From NCBI GenBank assembly GCA_018971455.1, contig JAGXAV010000041.1, forward strand, positions 1-10,051: a stretch of 10,051 nt of DNA, written 5' to 3'. This document shows positions 6,738 through 10,051 of the stretch, in pieces; position 1 is the first letter of the stretch, and each line of letters begins with the position of its first letter. The stretch comes from Rhodospirillales bacterium. Its GTDB lineage: Bacteria > Pseudomonadota > Alphaproteobacteria > Acetobacterales > Acetobacteraceae. The position numbers and the translations under genes were made by a program. Under the pieces are notes generated by a model. It made no database searches and had not been told where the DNA came from. It was given only the letters and a program-made list of their open reading frames with translations.

Positions 6738-7922
6738 TCAGGCCGGGCGGGCCGGGGTGTCGCGCCAGAACACCATTCCGGCGGCCAGCATCAGGGCCAT
6801 CAGGGCGATCAGCAGCGCCACCACCCCGGGCCAGCCCAGCTGGCGCCAGAAGGCCGCCGGCATGATGCCGCCCAGCGCGCCGCCGACATAATCGGTGGTG
6901 ACGTAGAGGCCGACGGCCGTCGATTTGGCCCGCGCCACGGCCGCACCGATGAAGCCGAGGCTGAGGGCCTGCACCACGAACATGCCGCCGGCGACGAGGG
7001 CCAGGCCCGCGATCACGATCGCCACGCGCGGCGACAGCGTCAGCAGCAATCCGGCCCCGGCCAGGACGATCACCGCCGCAAGCGTGGGGCGCCGGCCGAT
7101 GCGCGCGGCCAGGCTGGTGGCCAGCGAGGTGGTGGCCAGGCCGAGCAGATAGACCGTGAACACCATGCCCAGCGCCGCCGGCGACAGGCTGAAGGGCGGT
7201 GCCGCGAGATAGAAATTGACGTAGGTGAAGGTGGCCACCATGCAGAACAGCATGCCGAACCCGATCACGCAGGTGGCGAGCAGGCGCGGATTGGCAAGGT
7301 GCTCGCCATAGGTCGCCAGCGTCGAGCGCAGGCCGCCGGTGACCGGGCGGAAATTGCGCTCCGGCGGCAGGAAGGCCGCGACATGGGCGCCGCCGGCCAG
7401 GGTGGCGGCCGCGATGGCCACGAAGGCCATGCGCCAGCCGCCGAAATCCGCGGCGATGCCGGCGACGAAGCGGCCGAGGAAGCCGCCGAGGATGGCGCCG
7501 GTGGAATACAGCCCGGCGATGCGGATGGTCTGCCCGCCGCTGCTCTCATCGCCGATATAGGCGACGGTGACGGCGAAGATGAAGGGCAGCAGCAGCCCCT
7601 GGACGAAGCGCCAGAGGATCATGGCGCCCAGGCTGGTGCTGGCGGCCACCAGCAGCGTCGGCACGACGAGGCCGAGCCCGGCGGCGACAATCAGCCGCTT
7701 GCGGCCCAGCCGATCCGAAATGGTGCCGACGAAGGGCGCGACCAGGGCGACGGCAAGCAGCGGAGCGGTGACGGTGAGGCTGGTTCGCCCGACCGGCACA
7801 TGAAAGCTCGTCGCCAGGGCCGGCAGGATGGCCTGCGGCGCGTAGAGATTGATGAAGGTCATCACGCCCGCCACCGCCACCGCGGCCCCGGTGGCGCCAC
7901 CGCGCGCGGCGGCAGGCCTCAT
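6738..7922 (-). CDS. MFS transporter, YnfM/AraJ-like
   Basis: This 394-residue major facilitator has about 12 membrane segments and is probably an inner-membrane proton-coupled exporter. The first helix is GVMTFINLYAPQAILPAL (19-36). Motif A, GTISDRLGRK, is at 66-75 between helices 2 and 3. The matching C-half signature is SLAARIGRRP, and the helix 3/4 region reads LWRFVQGLLLPFIFAVTVAYIGDE. This pattern is closest to YnfM/arabinose-efflux-permease-like MFS proteins; the substrate is not readable. ATG at 7922 overlaps the upstream glycosyltransferase stop as ATGA (4 bases), with no Shine-Dalgarno, so translation is coupled. The frame stays open upstream to 8819, but that extension is an Arg-rich off-frame reading of the glycosyltransferase gene. 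Length is normal and motifs are intact. Tight coupling to GtrA/GtrB-type genes suggests an envelope or lipid-linked substrate, but that is inference. Confidence 0.9.
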   Translation of the reverse strand: MRPAAARGGATGAAVAVAGVMTFINLYAPQAILPALATSFHVPVGRTSLTVTAPLLAVALVAPFVGTISDRLGRKRLIVAAGLGLVVPTLLVAASTSLGAMILWRFVQGLLLPFIFAVTVAYIGDESSGGQTIRIAGLYSTGAILGGFLGRFVAGIAADFGGWRMAFVAIAAATLAGGAHVAAFLPPERNFRPVTGGLRSTLATYGEHLANPRLLATCVIGFGMLFCMVATFTYVNFYLAAPPFSLSPAALGMVFTVYLLGLATTSLATSLAARIGRRPTLAAVIVLAGAGLLLTLSPRVAIVIAGLALVAGGMFVVQALSLGFIGAAVARAKSTAVGLYVTTDYVGGALGGIMPAAFWRQLGWPGVVALLIALMALMLAAGMVFWRDTPARPA

Positions 7923-8851
7923 GGGGTGGTGTCGAGGGCGGGAATGGCCAGGTAGGCGAGGCGCTTGAGCTCCTTGCGCCCGCGCGACACGGAATCGAGA
8001 ATCAGCCCGACCGCCTGCGAGAGGAAGCTGATCAGCACCAGCCCGGTGGCGAGCAGGGCGGTGGGCAGGCGCGGCACCAGCCCGCTGCGCAGATATTCGA
8101 ACACCACCGGCAGGCCGAGCGCCAGCGCCGCCAGCAGCAGCACCAGGGCGGCGAGGCTGAAGAATTGCAGCGGCCGCTCCTCCTTCACCAGCACCACGAT
8201 GGTGTGCAGGATGCGCATGCCGTCGCGGTAGGTGCGCAGTTTCGAGGCGGAGCCCGCCGGACGGTCGCGATAGGCGGTCTTCACCTCGCCCACCGGCATC
8301 TTCAGTTCCAGCGCGTGCACGGTGAACTCGGTCTCGGTCTCGAAGCCGGCGGCGAGGGCGGGGAAGGATTTGACGAAGCGGCGGCTGAACACGCGGTAGC
8401 CGGAGAGCATGTCCGAGATGCGGTTGCCGAAGATCGCGGCCACCATGCCGGTCAGGACGCGATTGCCCAGCCGGTGGCCGGGGCGATAGGCGGCGGCGAT
8501 GTCGGTGACGCGCTGGCCGGTCACCATGTCGAGCCGTTCCTCGCAGAGCAGGCGGACCATCTCCGGCGCGGTGGCGGCGTCGTAGGTGTCGTCGCCATCG
8601 GCCAGCACGTAGATATCGGCCTCGATATCGGCGAAGGCGCGGCGGATGACGTGACCCTTGCCCTGCAGCATTTCGCGGCGCACCTGCGCGCCCGCCGCCC
8701 GCGCGATGTCGCGCGTGCCGTCGGTCGAGTTGTTGTCGATGACGTAGACGACCGCCTCGGGCAGGGCAGCGCGGAAATCCGCCACCACGCGCCCGATGGC
8801 GACGGCCTCGTTCCAGCACGGCAGCAGCACGGCGATGCGCGGAGCGGTCAT
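7919..8851 (-). CDS. Family 2 glycosyltransferase, GtrB/DPM1-like polyprenyl-phosphate sugar transferase
   Basis: This 310-residue protein probably transfers a sugar from a nucleotide-sugar to undecaprenyl phosphate at the inner face of the inner membrane. The GT-A domain (1-215) begins IAVLLPCWNEAVAIGRVV (6-23). DNNSTDGT (39-46) binds the nucleotide, and DGDD (85-88) provides the metal-binding DxD-type aspartates. The DPM/DPG-synthase pattern DMLSGYRVFSRRFV (147-160) follows, then FETETEFTVHALELKMPVGEV (170-190) and YRDRPAGSASKL (194-205). Two C-terminal membrane helices (about 229-252 and 263-286) fit GtrB and ArnC relatives, and the Arg/Lys-rich tail is likely cytoplasmic. ATG at 8851 lies 7 bases after the GtrA stop; only a GAGA-like Shine-Dalgarno overlaps that stop. 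The stop overlaps the MFS start. The exact sugar (glucose, mannose or another) cannot be called. It pairs functionally with the upstream GtrA. Confidence 0.92.
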   Translation of the reverse strand: MTAPRIAVLLPCWNEAVAIGRVVADFRAALPEAVVYVIDNNSTDGTRDIARAAGAQVRREMLQGKGHVIRRAFADIEADIYVLADGDDTYDAATAPEMVRLLCEERLDMVTGQRVTDIAAAYRPGHRLGNRVLTGMVAAIFGNRISDMLSGYRVFSRRFVKSFPALAAGFETETEFTVHALELKMPVGEVKTAYRDRPAGSASKLRTYRDGMRILHTIVVLVKEERPLQFFSLAALVLLLAALALGLPVVFEYLRSGLVPRLPTALLATGLVLISFLSQAVGLILDSVSRGRKELKRLAYLAIPALDTTP

Positions 8852-8858
8852 GGGGATC

Positions 8859-9281
8859 TCATCGGAAAACGAGCCGGCGGGAGAGGTGGAAATTGACCAT
8901 CATGCCGGCCGCGACCCCGGCCAGGATGGCCAGGATGGGGTAGCGCACGCAGAGCGGGCTGATGGTGACGAGCAGGAAATAGGCGCCGCGGTTGAGCACG
9001 AAGCCGAGCGTGTTGGCGCCCATGAAACGCGCCCACTGGCGAAGCAGCGAGCCGCCGCCCAGCCCGCGGAACGTCCAGATGCGGTTCAGCGCCCAGGTGG
9101 TGGTGGCGGCGACGACGAACGACGCAAGCCCCGCGATGTAGAGGCCGAGCCAGGCGCGCAGGCCGTAGACCACCCCGGTATCGACCAGGAATCCGGCGAA
9201 GCCCACGGTTCCGAAACGCAGGAACTGGCGCAGAATCGCCAATCGGTGGGACGGCAGGGCGCGCGCGAGAAGCTTGCTCAT
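8859..9281 (-). CDS. gtrA: GtrA family membrane protein (polyprenyl-sugar flippase)
   Basis: This 140-residue protein has four membrane helices (about 22-42, 45-63, 86-106 and 112-131), as is typical of GtrA (PF04138). The signature residues include FLRFGTVGFAGFLVDTGVVYGL (20-41), TWALNRIWTFRG (62-73) with the conserved Asn-Arg-x-Trp-Thr-Phe, and the C-terminal NFHLSRRLVF (130-139). GtrA proteins are thought to move polyprenyl-phosphate-linked sugars from the cytoplasmic to the periplasmic face, supplying glycan decoration such as O-antigen or lipid A/teichoic-type modification. ATG at 9281 has GAGG with an unusually short 3-base spacing. The frame is open upstream, but that part is antisense to the divergent dehydrogenase and is Arg/Pro-rich. 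It is first in a co-directional set with the glycosyltransferase (7-base gap), MFS transporter and hypothetical protein. Confidence 0.92.
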   Translation of the reverse strand: MSKLLARALPSHRLAILRQFLRFGTVGFAGFLVDTGVVYGLRAWLGLYIAGLASFVVAATTTWALNRIWTFRGLGGGSLLRQWARFMGANTLGFVLNRGAYFLLVTISPLCVRYPILAILAGVAAGMMVNFHLSRRLVFR

Positions 9282-9303
9282 TCGCCTCGCTGATAGCTTG
9301 CGA

Positions 9304-9329
9304 GGCCGCCGAAGGGAAGGGCGGCGGCC
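9304..9329. repeat. Inverted repeat in the gtrA / dehydrogenase divergent gap
   Basis: GGCCGCC (9304-9310) and GGCGGCC (9323-9329) form 7-bp arms around a 12-base purine-rich loop, 23 bases upstream of gtrA. It sits between divergent starts, so a terminator role makes little sense; an operator or 5'-UTR hairpin for gtrA is possible. In DNA this GC-rich such arms can arise by chance. Confidence 0.3.
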
Positions 9330-9390
9330 GGCGGGGTGCTTGCTTGTTCGCCAGGGCTTTGGCTGCCATCGTCGGCGCTGGACGGGTTTT

Positions 9391-9395
9391 GGAGG
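9391..9395 (+). promoter_or_regulatory. Strong ribosome-binding site fixing a GTG start
   Basis: GGAGG ends 6 bases before GTG at 9402. It decides that start over the internal ATG codons at 9417 and 9435, which would cut into the dinucleotide-binding GLGRMG motif. Confidence 0.75.
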
Positions 9396-9401
9396 CGCGC
9401 G

Positions 9402-10051
9402 GTGAATCGGGTCGCAATGGTGGGTCTGGGGCGGATGGGGGCCGGCATGGCGCGGCGCCTGGCCGAGGCAGGGTTGGCGCCGCGCTGCTTCGACCTTTCG
9501 CCGGATGCGCGGACCGCCATGGGGCCGGGCGCGGTCGAGACACTGGCCGCCGCCATGCGGGATTGCGACGTCGTGGTGCTGTCGCTGCCGCATGGCGCGG
9601 CGGTGGCCGCGGCGGTTGCCGCTTTTGTGGCCGGCGCCGCGCCGGGGGCGGTGCTGGTCGATACCTCGACGCTCGATGTCGGCCAGACCCGGGCGCTGGC
9701 GGCCGAGGTGGCGGCGAGCGGGCGCGGCTTCCTCGATGCGCCGGTCTCCGGCGGGCCGGCGGGTGCCGCGAGTGGCGGGCTGACCATGATGGTGGGGGGC
9801 GCGGAGGCCGACCTCGCGCGGGTGCGCTTCGTGCTGGAGGTGCTGGCGAGCCGCATCATCCATGTGGGCGCGGTGGGGGCGGGGCAGGTCGCCAAGCTTG
9901 CCAACAACCTGCTGGTGGCGGCCCATCTGGTGGCCGCCGGCGAGGCGATGCGGCTGGTGGCGGCCGCCGGCGTGCCCGTGGGCGCGGTGCTGGGCGTGGT
10001 CAATGCGGCGTCCGGCCGGTCGGCGGCGACCGAGGTGAACATGCCGCGATG
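9402..10051 (+). CDS. 3-hydroxyisobutyrate dehydrogenase-family NAD(P)-dependent oxidoreductase (3'-truncated by window edge)
   Basis: The 216 visible residues cover the N-terminal Rossmann domain and the start of the all-helical C-terminal domain of a beta-hydroxyacid dehydrogenase (HIBADH / GarR / MmsB family), a cytoplasmic enzyme oxidising a 3-hydroxy acid with NAD(P)+. VAMVGLGRMGAGMARRL (4-20) is the dinucleotide-binding loop. DVVVLSLP is at 56-63 and DTST at 87-90. The substrate motif FLDAPVSGGPAGAASGGLTMMVGG spans 110-133. GAGQVAKLANN (159-169) carries the catalytic Lys165 and conserved Asn169. The GTG at 9402 is supported by GGAGG 6 bases upstream. Full length is usually about 290-300 residues, so roughly 80 are off-window. 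It could act on 3-hydroxyisobutyrate (valine breakdown), tartronate semialdehyde or a similar substrate; the sequence does not decide. It is divergent from gtrA and looks like a separate unit. Confidence 0.92.
   Translation, partial: MNRVAMVGLGRMGAGMARRLAEAGLAPRCFDLSPDARTAMGPGAVETLAAAMRDCDVVVLSLPHGAAVAAAVAAFVAGAAPGAVLVDTSTLDVGQTRALAAEVAASGRGFLDAPVSGGPAGAASGGLTMMVGGAEADLARVRFVLEVLASRIIHVGAVGAGQVAKLANNLLVAAHLVAAGEAMRLVAAAGVPVGAVLGVVNAASGRSAATEVNMPR

Noticed and set aside
6136..6891. Plus-strand open frames over the hypothetical membrane protein gene
   Set aside because: They give Arg/Gln/Ser-rich sequence without hydrophobic segments, run into the MFS gene, and lack a ribosome-binding site. 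The minus-strand frame has credible membrane helices.
6738..8819. A 693-codon minus-strand frame that could look like a fusion ahead of the MFS protein
   Set aside because: The part upstream of 7922 is an Arg-rich off-frame reading of the glycosyltransferase gene. The MFS family start and an ATGA overlap fix the real start at 7922.
8859..9926. A 355-codon minus-strand frame extending GtrA at the N-terminus
   Set aside because: The extra 215 residues are His/Arg/Pro-rich and antisense to the dehydrogenase gene. GtrA starts at 9281 and has its normal length of about 140.
1..10051. CRISPR array, tRNA, rRNA, insertion sequence, phage or toxin-antitoxin genes
   Set aside because: I found no spaced direct repeats, cloverleaf-like sequence, transposase motif or small toxin/antitoxin pair anywhere in the window.

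Overview
The window is GC-rich bacterial chromosome (by eye well above 60% G+C, with strong G/C preference at third codon positions) and is gene-dense, with no gap above about 125 bases. Codon use and the protein families (CoxL-type molybdenum hydroxylase, Gld-type ABC exporter, YciB/IspZ-like protein, GtrA/GtrB pair, 3-hydroxyisobutyrate dehydrogenase family) fit an alphaproteobacterium, perhaps in Rhodospirillales/Acetobacteraceae or Rhizobiales. That placement is inference. There is no rRNA, tRNA, insertion sequence, phage gene, CRISPR array or other sign of recent transfer.

Layout from left to right. (1) 1-2903, minus strand: a tight three-gene ABC operon of ATPase, ABC-2 permease and GldG-like auxiliary protein. 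The last gene runs off the left edge. (2) 3017-5380, minus strand: a complete large (molybdopterin-binding) subunit of the xanthine dehydrogenase/CO dehydrogenase family. It has no FAD or 2Fe-2S subunit gene beside it. (3) 5481-6110, plus strand: a multi-spanning membrane protein resembling YciB/IspZ, divergent from the molybdoenzyme across 100 bases that contain several inverted repeats. (4) 9281-6111, minus strand: a probable four-gene membrane/envelope operon of GtrA flippase, GtrB/DPM1-like glycosyltransferase, MFS transporter and an unrecognised Arg/Pro-rich membrane protein. The last gene abuts the YciB-like gene tail to tail with no spacer. (5) 9402 to the right edge, plus strand: a 3-hydroxyisobutyrate dehydrogenase-family NAD(P)-dependent oxidoreductase with a GTG start and a strong ribosome-binding site.

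How the genes work together. The ABC trio should form one membrane complex. GtrA and the glycosyltransferase should make a polyprenyl-phosphate sugar and flip it across the inner membrane for envelope glycan decoration, and the MFS gene is translationally coupled to them. The molybdoenzyme, the YciB-like protein and the dehydrogenase look like separate transcription units. I see no clearly new defence or mobile system. The points most worth a second look are the orphan molybdenum hydroxylase subunit, the GtrA-GtrB-MFS-unknown operon, the unknown membrane protein with its A6 run, and several palindromes in the short intergenic gaps.
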